Shown here: piece by piece, positions 1-7,739 of the stretch
Numbering within the stretch: position 1 is the stretch's first letter
Layout of the letters: each line of letters begins with the position of its first letter
NCBI GenBank assembly: GCA_022820805.1
Contig: JAJEEV010000024.1
Span: 85,095-149,094, forward strand
DNA length: 64,000 nucleotides
Origin: Acidimicrobiia bacterium
GTDB lineage: Bacteria; Actinomycetota; Acidimicrobiia; Acidimicrobiales; Aldehydirespiratoraceae
Reading direction: 5' to 3'
The notes under the pieces: generated by a model
Seen by the model: only the letters and a program-made list of their open reading frames with translations
Database searches by the model: none
What the model was told of the DNA's origin: nothing
Made by a program: the position numbers and the translations under genes

Positions 1-1503
1 GGGCACGCCGAGCACCTCCCCCAGAACCTGGGAGAAGGCCGTGGCGTGACCCTGGCCGTGGGAGGCGGTCCCCACCCGGGCGGTGACGGTGCCGTCGAGT
101 TCGACGGTCACCGCGCCGAACTCCTGGAAGAGGCCGACCGCGGTCACCTCCACATACGTCGACACGCCGATGCCGAACAGCCTCCGGTCGCCGGCGGCGC
201 GGCGGCGGGCCTGCTCCTCGCGCAGCTCCCGGTACCCGGCCGTCTCCAGGGCCAGGTCCAGGGCTCGGGCGTACTCGCCGCAGTCCATGCTGGCGCCGGT
301 GGGGGTCGTCAGGGGGAAGGCGTCGGGCGCCAGCAGGTTGCGGCGCCGCAGCTCGGCCGGGTCCATGGCGAGTTCGGCTGCGGCGAGATCGATGATGCGT
401 TCCAGAGCCATCGTCGCCTCGGGCCGTCCCGCCCCCCGGAACGCGGCCACCGGTGTGGTGTTGGTGAGGGCCGCGACCGCCTCGTAGTGCACAACGGGAA
501 TCCGGTACGGACCCGATGCCATCATCATCGTGAAGAAGGGCAGGAAGGCACCGATGCCCGGGTAGGCGCCGGCGTTGGAGGTCACCTCGAGCTTGATCCA
601 TCGGAAGGTTCCGTCCCGGCTCAAGCCGAGCTCGACGTCAGTGACGTAGTCGCGGCCCTGACTCATGTTGACGAGGTTCTCGCTGCGGGTCTCCACCCAC
701 TTGACCGGCCGGCGCAGTCGCCCGGCCAGCCAGGCGGCCACGACGAACTCCGGGAACACGGTGGCCTTGGGGCCGAAGCCGCCGCCGACGGCCGGCGCGA
801 TCACCCTCACGGCCTCGGGTGCCATCTCGAGGGCTGCTGCCACCTGGTCGCGTACCTCGTGGGGCCGCTGCGACGAGCACCACACGGTCAGGTCGTGGTC
901 GCCGCCGGTGCCGGGGGCAGCCAGGACAGCCGAGGGTTCGATGGGAGCACCCGACATGCGGTGGTTGACGATGCGGGTCTTCACCGTCAGGTCGTGGCTG
1001 CTCATCGCTTCGGGGTCGCCCGGTGTCGAGAACTGCATCGCCTGGTTCGATCCGTGGGCCTCGATCACGACGGGAGCTTCGGGCTCCAACGCCTCGAACG
1101 GGTCCGTCACCGCCGGGAGCGGGTCGTAGTCGACCTCCACAAGCTCCGCCGCGTCGACCGCCGCGGCCCGGGACTCGGCGGCCACCACCGCGATCGGGTC
1201 GCCGACGTAGCGGGCCTTGTCGGCCAGCGGCAGCCGGCTCAGCTCCGGGGGGAGCATGATGAACAGATGCTGGGGCCCCATGGGCAGGTCGGCCGCGGTG
1301 AACACACCGAGCACGCCGGGAGCGGCCCCGGCCGCCTCGGTGTCGACCGATGTGATCCCGGCGTGGGCCATCACCGACCGCACGAAGGCCAGATGGACCG
1401 TTCCCGGCGGCGACATGTCGCCCACGTACTGAGCGGCGCCGGAGAGCAGGTCAGGGTCCTCCCGCCTGAGCACGGCGTTGCCCATGAACGATCCTGAGGC
1501 CAC
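1..1503 (-). CDS. Xanthine dehydrogenase/CO dehydrogenase-family molybdopterin-binding large subunit (partial)
   Basis: The gene encodes the catalytic large subunit of a molybdenum hydroxylase, which oxidises a small substrate at a Mo-cytosine-dinucleotide centre with FAD and 2Fe-2S partner subunits. The first 501 codons are visible and the C-terminus runs off the left edge; the family is usually near 770-800 residues. Motifs seen are GGGFGPK (about residues 240-246), the substrate loop AFRGAGRPE (about 353-361) and ASHGQGH (about 480). The loop has the GAGR form of form II CoxL-like enzymes, not the CSFR loop of true CO dehydrogenases, so carbon monoxide is an unlikely substrate. GTG start at 1503 with AAGGAG upstream. 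The small and medium subunits are not in the window, so the substrate is unknown. Confidence 0.88.
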   Translation of the reverse strand, partial: MASGSFMGNAVLRREDPDLLSGAAQYVGDMSPPGTVHLAFVRSVMAHAGITSVDTEAAGAAPGVLGVFTAADLPMGPQHLFIMLPPELSRLPLADKARYVGDPIAVVAAESRAAAVDAAELVEVDYDPLPAVTDPFEALEPEAPVVIEAHGSNQAMQFSTPGDPEAMSSHDLTVKTRIVNHRMSGAPIEPSAVLAAPGTGGDHDLTVWCSSQRPHEVRDQVAAALEMAPEAVRVIAPAVGGGFGPKATVFPEFVVAAWLAGRLRRPVKWVETRSENLVNMSQGRDYVTDVELGLSRDGTFRWIKLEVTSNAGAYPGIGAFLPFFTMMMASGPYRIPVVHYEAVAALTNTTPVAAFRGAGRPEATMALERIIDLAAAELAMDPAELRRRNLLAPDAFPLTTPTGASMDCGEYARALDLALETAGYRELREEQARRRAAGDRRLFGIGVSTYVEVTAVGLFQEFGAVTVELDGTVTARVGTASHGQGHATAFSQVLGEVLGVP

Positions 1504-1620
1504 GGCGATCTCCTTGTTCGGCTGCGACCCGTGGACTGTAGCCACGGCTGCGGCCCGATTCTGCCTCTCGGCCTCTTAGACCCGATCGAGGGCACCGTGC
1601 GCCGCGGGCCGCTGCGGAAG

Positions 1621-1626
1621 TAGCGT
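1621..1626 (+). promoter_or_regulatory. Leaderless-type -10 element of ispE (TAGCGT)
   Basis: TAGCGT ends 6 nt before the GTG start of ispE and no Shine-Dalgarno sequence is present. This is the spacing expected when transcription begins at the start codon. Inferred from sequence pattern only. Confidence 0.55.
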
Positions 1627-1632
1627 CGCGGC

Positions 1633-2361
1633 GTGATCGAGGCCCTGGCGCCGGCCAAGCTGACCCTGAGCCTGCGAATCACCGGCGTGCGGGCGGACGG
1701 CTACCACGAGATCGACGCCGAGATGGCGACGCTGGACTTCTTTGATCGGCTGGAGATCCTCCCGAGCCCCGACGACGCCGTGGCGGTCCGGATGCTCGAC
1801 GCCGCCGGCGACGACTACGGGGCCGTGCTGCCGGCGGCCGACAACCTGGTCGTGCGGGCTCTGGCCCTGGCCGAGCGGGCCGCCCGGGTGACCGTGCACA
1901 AGGCGATCCCGGCCGGTGCCGGCCTGGGCGGCGGCTCGGCCGACGCGGCCGCCGTGCTGCGCTGGGCCGGGTTCACCGACGCTGTGCGGGCCGCCTCGAT
2001 AGGCGCGGACGTGGCCTTCTGCCTGGCCGGCGGCCGGGCCCGGGTGCGCGGCATCGGAGAGATCGTCGAGCCGCTGGAGTACGTGCCGGAGCAGTACACC
2101 CTGCTGCTGGTGCCGCTCTCGTGCAGCACCGAAGCGGTCTACGCGGCCTGGGACGAACTTGGAGGCCCGGCAGGCGACAACGGCAACGACCTGGAGCCCG
2201 CCGCTCTTCGGGTATCGCCGGATCTGGCGGCGTGGCGCGACGAGTTCGGCGACTCCACCGGCCAGACCCCCCGGCTGGCGGGAAGCGGCAGCACCTGGTT
2301 CGTGGCAGGCGTCCACCCCGGCCCGAACCGCGTGGTGGTCACCACGACCGGGCCGCTGTAA
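1633..2361 (+). CDS. ispE: 4-diphosphocytidyl-2-C-methyl-D-erythritol kinase
   Basis: IspE phosphorylates the 2-hydroxyl of CDP-methylerythritol with ATP in the MEP pathway to isopentenyl diphosphate. The 242-residue protein has the GHMP-kinase phosphate loop PAGAGLGGGSADAA at about 93-106, the N-terminal APAKLTLSLRI strand with Lys9, and a candidate catalytic Asp in GADVAFC (about 126). It ends with the C-terminal glycine motif LAGSGSTWF. It is about 40 residues shorter than the E. coli enzyme, with losses in the middle and C-terminal region, but all core motifs remain. The gene stands alone between the molybdenum hydroxylase (divergent) and the bS22-like gene (convergent); the ksgA neighbour common elsewhere is absent. 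Confidence 0.92.
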   Translation: MIEALAPAKLTLSLRITGVRADGYHEIDAEMATLDFFDRLEILPSPDDAVAVRMLDAAGDDYGAVLPAADNLVVRALALAERAARVTVHKAIPAGAGLGGGSADAAAVLRWAGFTDAVRAASIGADVAFCLAGGRARVRGIGEIVEPLEYVPEQYTLLLVPLSCSTEAVYAAWDELGGPAGDNGNDLEPAALRVSPDLAAWRDEFGDSTGQTPRLAGSGSTWFVAGVHPGPNRVVVTTTGPL

Positions 2362-2420
2362 CCCCGGCGTGAGAGCGCGGGGAGGGCCTGCTCAGAGCGT
2401 CCGCTGACGGGTGGGAGCTG

Positions 2421-2513
2421 CTACTTGCGCCGCTGATGGCGGGTGCGTCGAAGCATCTTCTTGTGCTTCTTCTTGCGCATGCGCTTGCGGCGCTTCTTGA
2501 TGAGCGATCCCAC
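2421..2513 (-). CDS. 30S ribosomal protein bS22-like microprotein (AURKAIP1/COX24 domain)
   Basis: A 30-residue, extremely basic peptide beginning MGSLIKKRRKRMRKKKHKK and ending RRTRHQRRK. It closely matches the roughly 33-residue actinobacterial protein called bS22 in mycobacterial ribosome structures (family recognised from memory). It probably packs against 16S rRNA in the small subunit. GTG start at 2513 without a Shine-Dalgarno sequence; a TAGCGT hexamer lies 9 nt upstream (2523-2528), consistent with a very short leader. Genes of this size are easily missed by gene callers. It supports an actinobacterial origin for the DNA. Confidence 0.9.
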   Translation of the reverse strand: MGSLIKKRRKRMRKKKHKKMLRRTRHQRRK

Positions 2514-2611
2514 GAGGGGAGAACGCTACCGGCCCCGCCGCCCGAACACGCATCGCGATTATCGGAAGCCCTGGATCGGGCAGGGATCTGAAGCCGGCGT
2601 CAAGTGGTCAA

Positions 2612-2628
2612 GCAGCGGCAGCCGCTGC
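2612..2628 (-). terminator. Hairpin downstream of the desaturase gene
   Basis: GCAGCGG-CAG-CCGCTGC forms a 7-bp perfect stem about 60 nt beyond the desaturase stop codon. There is no T-tract, so it may be a Rho-independent-like terminator of GC-rich type or only a 3'-end stabilising hairpin. The rest of 2514-2687 shows nothing else recognisable. Confidence 0.3.
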
Positions 2629-2687
2629 CGGACGGCTCGCCCGGATGGCGATGCCCCACCCTAGGGTCACTGGCGGGCGCCCACCGT

Positions 2688-3626
2688 CTAGAGCTCGACG
2701 CCGGCTCTGTCCTCCCGGAGCGACCGGCGCTCGGTACGCCGCTCCAGCATGATCCGGGCGACCCGCCCGATCCGCTCGATCAGGCTCATGAGCCGATCCC
2801 GGGCCGCCTCGGCCACACCCGAGAGACCGGCGAGGCTGGCAAGGTTCCAGTCGCGCAACACCACCGGCTGCAGTATCTGATCGTGGTGGATGGCGAGGTC
2901 GTAGATGCCGGCGTCGGCGATGGTGCGGGCGTGGGCGTCGAAGTCGGTGATGCCGACGCCGGGCATGGCGAAGCCCTTCACCTGGTTGGCGATGGCCACC
3001 ACCGCCTTGGACGGCTCGACCTTGAGCGCCGCGCACATGGCGTCGCGGTAGAAGAGGAAGTGGAGGTTCTCGTCGTAGGCCACCCGGCGCATGATGGCCC
3101 TCCCGGCCGGGTCATCGATGTGCCGTCCCGTGTTGTAATGCGAGATCCGGGTGGCCAGCTCCTGGAGGGCGACGTAGGCGAGACCCTCCAGCGCGTTGGG
3201 CGGCTCGGGGACCTGCCCGCACTGCACCTGGGCCATCCGAGCCCTCTCCAGGCTGACCGGATCGACCGACCGGGTCACCGCGAGATAGTCGTGGATCACC
3301 TGCCCGTGGCGACCCTCCTCGGCCGTCCAGCGCCGCACCCAATGGCCCCACGCGCCGTCGCGGCCGAACATGCGCTCGATGTCGCGGAAGTAGTAGGGCA
3401 GGTTGTCCTCGGTCAGGACGTTGACGAACAACGCGCTGCGGGCCTCGGCGCTGAGGTCGGCCTCCTCGGGGCACCACTCGTAGTCGTCGGGAAAGTCCCG
3501 GCCCCTGCTCCAGGGGACCAGCTTGTGGGGATGCCACTCCTTGGCCTGACGGAGGTGGCGCTCGTAGAGCCTCTCGACGCTGGGCTCGAGTTCGGCCAGC
3601 AGACGCTGCTCAGAGTCGATCGGCAT
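2688..3626 (-). CDS. Ferritin-like acyl-ACP desaturase family protein (DesA-like)
   Basis: A predicted 312-residue soluble di-iron desaturase of the acyl-ACP desaturase family (mycobacterial DesA1/DesA2 type), which would insert a double bond into an acyl chain using O2 and reduced ferredoxin. The iron ligands can be read in the second-helix EEGRHGQ motif (about residue 106) and the later DENLHFLFY motif (about 192), giving the two ExxH-type pairs of the family. Start chosen at ATG 3626, giving MPIDSEQRLL and the usual family length; the open frame upstream has no homologous appearance. TAGCCT ends 5 nt before this ATG. The gene stands alone, with ychF upstream on the same strand. Confidence 0.87.
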   Translation of the reverse strand: MPIDSEQRLLAELEPSVERLYERHLRQAKEWHPHKLVPWSRGRDFPDDYEWCPEEADLSAEARSALFVNVLTEDNLPYYFRDIERMFGRDGAWGHWVRRWTAEEGRHGQVIHDYLAVTRSVDPVSLERARMAQVQCGQVPEPPNALEGLAYVALQELATRISHYNTGRHIDDPAGRAIMRRVAYDENLHFLFYRDAMCAALKVEPSKAVVAIANQVKGFAMPGVGITDFDAHARTIADAGIYDLAIHHDQILQPVVLRDWNLASLAGLSGVAEAARDRLMSLIERIGRVARIMLERRTERRSLREDRAGVEL

Positions 3627-3631
3627 GAGGC

Positions 3632-3637
3632 AGGCTA
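3632..3637 (-). promoter_or_regulatory. Leaderless-type -10 element of the desaturase gene (TAGCCT)
   Basis: On the minus strand TAGCCT is followed by 5 nt and then the ATG at 3626, with no Shine-Dalgarno sequence. This supports the chosen start. Pattern-based inference. Confidence 0.5.
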
Positions 3638-3676
3638 ACTCGCCCGTTTCGGGAGCGTCGCGAAGGCGCTGGAGGG

Positions 3677-4750
3677 TCACACATTGAACCGGAACTCCAT
3701 CACGTCGCCGTCGGCCACGGGATAGTCCTTCCCCTCGGAGCGGAGCCGCCCCTGCTCCCGGGCCGCCACCCATGAGCCGGCGTCGAGCAGGTGGTCCCAT
3801 CTGATGGTCTCGGCCCGGATGAAGCCCCGTTGGATGTCCGAATGGACCGCTCCCGCGCACTCGACCGCGGTGGCGCCCGCCCGGAAGGTCCAGGCCCGGC
3901 TCTCCTTCGGCCCCGTGGTCAGGAATGTTCTCAGCCCCAGCAGGTGGTAGGCGCTGGCCAGGAACCGGTCGAGGGCGCCGCTGCCGAGACCCAGGGCGGC
4001 CAGCAGCTCGGGGCGCTCCGACTCGTCGAGCTGGGCGGCCTCGGCCTCCAGCTGCACGCACAGCGGCACCACCTCGGCGTCGCCCAGCTCCTCGCGCACG
4101 GGCGCCGCGACCTCCTGCGCGTCCGCGATCTGGCCCTCACCGACGTTGACCACCGCCAGCACCGGCTTGTTCGTGAGCATGAAGAACGGGCGCAGGCCGG
4201 CCCTCGCCGAACTGTCGAGGCCGGCCCGGTACAGGGGCAGGCCCTCCTCGAGGACCGCGACCGCCCCGGCCAGCAGGTCGTGCGAGGCCCTCAGCGACGG
4301 GTCTCCCTTGAGGGCCCGCGAGAGCTTGTCGAGCTGCCGGGTGGCGCTGTCGAGGTCGGCCAGCGCCAGCTCGGTCTCGAGCACCCGGAGACTGTCGAGG
4401 GGATCGTCGACGCCTCCGATGTCGGGATCGACGAAGGCTCTGAGCACGTAGACGATGGCGTCGGTGTCGCGGACATGGCCCAGGAAGGCGTTGCCCAAGC
4501 CCTCGCCCCGGCTCGAACCCGCCACCAGGCCACCGATGTCGGTGAACTGCACCGAGGCATTCACGGCCCGGCGGCTGGAGCTCATCTCGGCCAGCTGCCG
4601 CAGCCGGTCGTCGGGGACCTTGGCCACTCCCACGTTCGCGGACTTCGTCGAGAACGCATGGCGGGCGGCCACCGCGTCACCGCCGGCCAGGGCGTTGTGC
4701 AGCGAGGTCTTCCCGGAGTTGGGAAGTCCGACGAATCCGAACCGTTCCAA
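3677..4750 (-). CDS. ychF: YchF/Obg-like ATPase
   Basis: A P-loop ATPase of the YchF/OLA1 family that binds ribosomes and is linked to oxidative-stress control. The 357-residue protein carries the G1 loop GLPNSGKTS at 8-16, DIGGLV in the G3 region, and the G4 substitute NVGE instead of NKxD; that change is what gives the family ATP rather than GTP preference. It ends in the TGS-like tail GKDYPVADGDVMEFRFNV. The start is TTG at 4750, supported by GGGAG 6 nt upstream and by the start of the family's N-terminal strand at residue 4. The bL37-like gene lies 47 nt upstream on the same strand. Confidence 0.93.
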   Translation of the reverse strand: MERFGFVGLPNSGKTSLHNALAGGDAVAARHAFSTKSANVGVAKVPDDRLRQLAEMSSSRRAVNASVQFTDIGGLVAGSSRGEGLGNAFLGHVRDTDAIVYVLRAFVDPDIGGVDDPLDSLRVLETELALADLDSATRQLDKLSRALKGDPSLRASHDLLAGAVAVLEEGLPLYRAGLDSSARAGLRPFFMLTNKPVLAVVNVGEGQIADAQEVAAPVREELGDAEVVPLCVQLEAEAAQLDESERPELLAALGLGSGALDRFLASAYHLLGLRTFLTTGPKESRAWTFRAGATAVECAGAVHSDIQRGFIRAETIRWDHLLDAGSWVAAREQGRLRSEGKDYPVADGDVMEFRFNV

Positions 4751-4797
4751 GTAGGGCTCCCAGTTGCGCGGCCGGCCGTCGCCGGCCGGGAGTCAGG

Positions 4798-4887
4798 TCA
4801 GCTGTTGCGGCCTGCGTTGGGCTTGCGACCGTGGTTCGCCTTGGAGCGGCGAGCCTTGGCACGGCGCTTGCTGGTGCGCTTGGACAT
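4798..4887 (-). CDS. 50S ribosomal protein bL37-like microprotein
   Basis: A 29-residue basic peptide, MSKRTSKRRAKAR then RSKANHGRKPNAGRNS. The KANHGxxPNA block is the hallmark of the roughly 24-residue actinobacterial protein named bL37 in mycobacterial 70S structures (recognised from memory). It probably binds 23S rRNA in the large subunit. ATG start at 4887; TAGCGT lies 8 nt upstream at 4896-4901, and AGGGG within the leader could also act as a weak Shine-Dalgarno sequence. The gene is divergent from the DCC-family gene. Confidence 0.88.
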   Translation of the reverse strand: MSKRTSKRRAKARRSKANHGRKPNAGRNS

Positions 4888-4945
4888 GGACCCCTACGCT
4901 ACCGGCCGCGCTCACCGAACCCGCCCGCCGCCCCGCTGCCGCTGG

Positions 4946-4951
4946 CACACT
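4946..4951 (+). promoter_or_regulatory. Leaderless-type -10 element of the DCC gene (CACACT)
   Basis: CACACT keeps the critical A at position 2 and T at position 6 of the -10 hexamer and lies 6 nt before the GTG start at 4958. It is a weaker match than its neighbours. Confidence 0.35.
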
Positions 4952-4957
4952 GTCGGC

Positions 4958-5299
4958 GTGCTGCTGGTCTACGACGGGGAGTGCGGCTTCTGCGTGCGCT
5001 CGGCCCGCTGGCTCGAAGACCGCTTGCCGGCGGAGGCCCGGGTGGAGCCCTGGCAGTCGCTCGACCTGAGGGACCTCGGCCTCTCGCAGCCGGACGCCGA
5101 GTCTGCGGTGTGGTGGATCGAGGACCGCGGAAGAGGGCAGCGGCGCTGTCGCGGAGCCGAGGCCGTCGGGCGATCCCTCGTCGCCTCGGGCGGAGCCTGG
5201 CGGGTCATCGGGCACCTGATGGCGCACCCGCCCGTGCTCTGGCTGGCCCGGCCGGTCTACGCGCTGGTGGCCGCCAACCGGCACCGGATCCGGCTCTGA
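4958..5299 (+). CDS. DCC-family thiol-disulfide oxidoreductase-like protein (DUF393)
   Basis: A 113-residue protein of the DCC/DUF393 family, named for its N-terminal Asp-Cys-Cys pattern, here YDGECGFC at 5-12 with a CxxC thioredoxin-like pair (Cys9, Cys12). The family has a presumed thiol redox role but no settled function. The rest contains a Trp-rich middle (PWQSLDL, AVWWIED) and a conserved-looking C-terminal segment VLWLARPVYALVAANRHRI. The GTG start at 4958 puts the motif at the usual distance from the N-terminus. No partner gene suggests a substrate. Confidence 0.8.
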   Translation: MLLVYDGECGFCVRSARWLEDRLPAEARVEPWQSLDLRDLGLSQPDAESAVWWIEDRGRGQRRCRGAEAVGRSLVASGGAWRVIGHLMAHPPVLWLARPVYALVAANRHRIRL

Positions 5300-5356
5300 G
5301 TGGCCGAGCGGACGGCCAGGAGGCGTCCCGGGAGGCCCGGCGCTCACCGGCAGCGC

Positions 5357-5362
5357 TAGCTT
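5357..5362 (+). promoter_or_regulatory. Leaderless-type -10 element of the PHP gene (TAGCTT)
   Basis: TAGCTT is followed by 6 nt and the GTG start at 5369; no Shine-Dalgarno sequence is present. Pattern-based inference. Confidence 0.5.
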
Positions 5363-5368
5363 CGAGTC

Positions 5369-6385
5369 GTGCGGCCCTCGGTGGCGTTGTCGCTCGCCAT
5401 TCACTACCTCGACCGGGAGCTTGCCGCGGCACCCAAGGTCAGGGCCTTCCAGCGGGCCTTGAAGGTCGCTGACGACCTCGGCGAGGGCGAGCTCGCCGAA
5501 CGGGCCGCGGCGGGCACTCTCACCGACCTCGACGGCGTGGGGCCCAGCACGGCGCGGGTCATCGCCGAGGCCCTCGCCGGCGTCGAAGACGGGTACCTGG
5601 CCGGGCTCGAGCAGCGCAGCCGGGTGCCTGTCGGAGCCGGGGGGCCCGTGCTCGAGAGCTTGCGGGGCGACTGCCACTGCCACACCGACTGGTCGGACGG
5701 CGGCGCCCCGTTGCGGGCCATGGCGGAGACGGCTGCCGCGCTGGGCCACGAGTGGGTGGCGATCACCGACCACTCGGCCCGCCTGACCGTGGCCCACGGC
5801 CTGGACGAGCGCCGCCTGCGCCGGCAGATGGAGGAGATCGCGCTGCTCAACGAGGAGATGGCCCCGTTCCGGATCCTCACCGGCATGGAGGTGGACATCC
5901 TCGAGGACGGATCCCTGGACCTCAGCGACGGAGTGCTCGCCGAACTGGACGTGGTGGTGGCCTCGGTCCATTCGAAGCTGCGCATGCCATCGGCGGAGAT
6001 GACGCCGCGGATGGTGGCCGCCATCGCCAACCCGAACACCGACATTCTCGGCCACTGCACCAACCGCAAGGTCGTCGGCGGGGGCCGGCCCCCATCGGCC
6101 TTCGACGCCGACATCGTGTTCGCAGCCTGCGCCCGCTTCGACAAGGCGGTGGAGATCAACTGCCGTCCCGAGCGCCAGGACCCGCCCGCCGAACTGCTGG
6201 AGCTGGCCGTGCAGTGGGGATGCAAGGTGTCCGTCGACAGTGACGCCCACGCCACCGGGCAGCTCGAGTGGCAGCCGTACGGTGCCGACAAGGCCGTGCG
6301 CTGCAACGTTCCCGTCGCCAGCATCGTGAACACCTGGCCGGCCGGGGCGCTGCTGGAGTGGACCGCGAGCCACTCGCGGAACTGA
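5369..6385 (+). CDS. PHP-domain phosphoesterase with N-terminal helix-hairpin-helix region (PolX C-terminal-like)
   Basis: A 338-residue protein. The first ~85 residues include a helix-hairpin-helix-like stretch (LTDLDGVGPSTARVIAEAL) as found in family X polymerases. From about residue 98 there is a PHP domain with metal motifs DCHCHTDWSDGG (about 100), AITDHS (about 130), GMEVDIL, VVASVHS, GHCTNR and a C-terminal SVDSDAH. The layout resembles the C-terminal half of bacterial PolX (DNA polymerase/3'-5' exonuclease), but the nucleotidyltransferase palm is missing. A role as a metal-dependent nuclease or phosphatase is likely; the substrate is not determined. GTG start at 5369. Confidence 0.82.
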   Translation: MRPSVALSLAIHYLDRELAAAPKVRAFQRALKVADDLGEGELAERAAAGTLTDLDGVGPSTARVIAEALAGVEDGYLAGLEQRSRVPVGAGGPVLESLRGDCHCHTDWSDGGAPLRAMAETAAALGHEWVAITDHSARLTVAHGLDERRLRRQMEEIALLNEEMAPFRILTGMEVDILEDGSLDLSDGVLAELDVVVASVHSKLRMPSAEMTPRMVAAIANPNTDILGHCTNRKVVGGGRPPSAFDADIVFAACARFDKAVEINCRPERQDPPAELLELAVQWGCKVSVDSDAHATGQLEWQPYGADKAVRCNVPVASIVNTWPAGALLEWTASHSRN

Positions 6386-6397
6386 CACGGCGGCCAC

Positions 6398-6403
6398 TAG
6401 CAT
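6398..6403 (+). promoter_or_regulatory. Putative -10 element of the nucleoside-importer operon (TAGCAT)
   Basis: TAGCAT lies 37 nt before the ATG of the BMP lipoprotein gene, giving a short leader that carries GGAGG at 6431-6435. No convincing -35 hexamer is visible at standard spacing. Confidence 0.4.
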
Positions 6404-6440
6404 CGGCTTGCACAAGCCTGATCAAACCCTGGAGGCAAAC

Positions 6441-7631
6441 ATGAATAAGCGCTTGCTAGCGCTGATCGCGCTGCTGCTCTCGTTCACCATGCTCGCCGCG
6501 GCGTGCGGTGACGACGACGATGCAGAGACCGTCGCCGAACCGGCACCCGCCGAGCCCGAGCCCGCGGCCGAACCCGAGCCCGAGCCAGCGACCGAGCCTG
6601 ACCCCGAGCCCGAGCCCGAGCCTGAGACCACTGAGGCGCCCGCGCCCGAGCCCGAGATGACCGACATCTCGGTCGGCCTGGTGTTCGACATCGGAGGCCG
6701 CGGCGACCAGTCGTTCAACGACTCGGCCGCTGCCGGCATCGAGCGAGCCGCCGCTGAGCTCGGCATCACCTTCACCGAGGCCTCGCCCGAGCCCGACGGC
6801 TCCAACCGGGGCGAGCTGCTCCAGCTCGCGGCCGACGCCCACGACATCGTCGTCGGCGTCGGGTTCCTGTTCGAGGGCGACGCGGCCGCGGTCGGCGCCG
6901 AGAACCCCGACACGAAGTTCGGCGTGGTCGACTCGGCCATGCTCAACTTCGGCGCCGATCCCATCGCGCCCTACGGCGACAACATCGCCGGCCTGGTGTT
7001 CGCGGAGCACGAGGGCTCGTTCCTGGTGGGAGCGGCCGCCGCGCTCAAGAGCGAGACCGGCACCATCGGCTTCATCGGCGGCGTGGCCAACGTCGGCGGC
7101 CTGATCGAGCGGTTCGAGGCCGGCTTCAACGCCGGCGCCCGGGCCGTCAACCCCGACATCGAGATCATCGGCGACTACATCACCGAGGCTCCCGACTTCG
7201 ACGGCTTCAACGCCCCGGACCGGGCCAAGGAGATCGCGCTGGCCATGTACGAGAGCGGCGCCGACATCGTGTACCACGCGGCGGGCGGCTCCGGTGCGGG
7301 CCTGTTCCAGGCCGCCCTGGAGCAGAGCGAGGCCACCGGGTCCAAGGTGTGGGCCATCGGCGTCGACTCCGACCAGTACAACACCGCCGACGCCGGGGTG
7401 CGCGACTACATCCTCACCTCGATGCTCAAGCGGGTGGACGTGTCGATCTTCGAGATGATCAGGTCCGTCATCGACGGCACCATGCAGCCCGGCCCGACCA
7501 CCTACGACCTGTCGGTCGACGGCGTCGGCTACAGCACCTCCGGCGGTTTCGTGGACGACATCGCCGACCAGCTCGACGCGTTCAAGGCTCAGATCGTGTC
7601 CGGCGAGATCTCGGTGCCGACCGAGCCCTAG
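6441..7631 (+). CDS. BMP-family (PnrA/BmpA-like) nucleoside-binding lipoprotein of an ABC importer
   Basis: The extracytoplasmic substrate-binding lipoprotein of a nucleoside-type ABC importer, 396 residues. A signal peptide ends in the lipobox LAAAC with Cys22 as the lipidation site; lipidation would be by the Lgt encoded at 12555-13433. Residues about 28-75 form a low-complexity Pro/Glu/Ala linker, probably a flexible tether to the membrane. The BMP fold follows from SVGLVFDIGGRGDQSFND to the C-terminus. The start at ATG 6441 is set by GGAGG 5 nt upstream and by the signal peptide. It is first in an operon with an ATPase and two permeases. Purine nucleosides are the known ligands of the family; the ligand here is inferred. 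Confidence 0.9.
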   Translation: MNKRLLALIALLLSFTMLAAACGDDDDAETVAEPAPAEPEPAAEPEPEPATEPDPEPEPEPETTEAPAPEPEMTDISVGLVFDIGGRGDQSFNDSAAAGIERAAAELGITFTEASPEPDGSNRGELLQLAADAHDIVVGVGFLFEGDAAAVGAENPDTKFGVVDSAMLNFGADPIAPYGDNIAGLVFAEHEGSFLVGAAAALKSETGTIGFIGGVANVGGLIERFEAGFNAGARAVNPDIEIIGDYITEAPDFDGFNAPDRAKEIALAMYESGADIVYHAAGGSGAGLFQAALEQSEATGSKVWAIGVDSDQYNTADAGVRDYILTSMLKRVDVSIFEMIRSVIDGTMQPGPTTYDLSVDGVGYSTSGGFVDDIADQLDAFKAQIVSGEISVPTEP

Positions 7632-7685
7632 AACACTGACCGCCGGCGCAGCCGGTTCGCTGCGGGCGGTTCACATTCGTGTTGA

Positions 7686-7721
7686 GACGACCGGGTCGGG
7701 CTAACGTCCGGCCCGGTCGTC
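7686..7721 (+). terminator. Hairpin between the BMP lipoprotein and ATPase genes
   Basis: GACGACCGGG and CCCGGTCGTC form a 10-bp perfect stem around a 16-nt loop, followed only by a short T-rich GTTTCT. In importer operons such a hairpin often acts as a partial terminator or 3' stabiliser, so that the binding protein is made in excess over the membrane parts. A TAACGT in the loop could alternatively be a -10 for the downstream genes. Confidence 0.5.
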
Positions 7722-7739
7722 GTTTCTGAGGGAGGCTGC

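Noticed and set aside
46..1497. Long plus-strand open frame of 483 codons
   Set aside because: It is antisense to the molybdenum hydroxylase gene, whose motifs are clear on the minus strand; the plus-strand product is a His/Gly/Arg-rich sequence with no domain.
1..1503. Calling the molybdenum hydroxylase a carbon monoxide dehydrogenase
   Set aside because: The active-site loop is AFRGAGR, not the CSFR loop of form I CoxL, so CO oxidation is not supported.
4748..4750. Treating the TTG start of ychF as an error and seeking a downstream ATG
   Set aside because: The P-loop begins at residue 8 from the TTG, so any later start would destroy it; GGGAG is correctly spaced.
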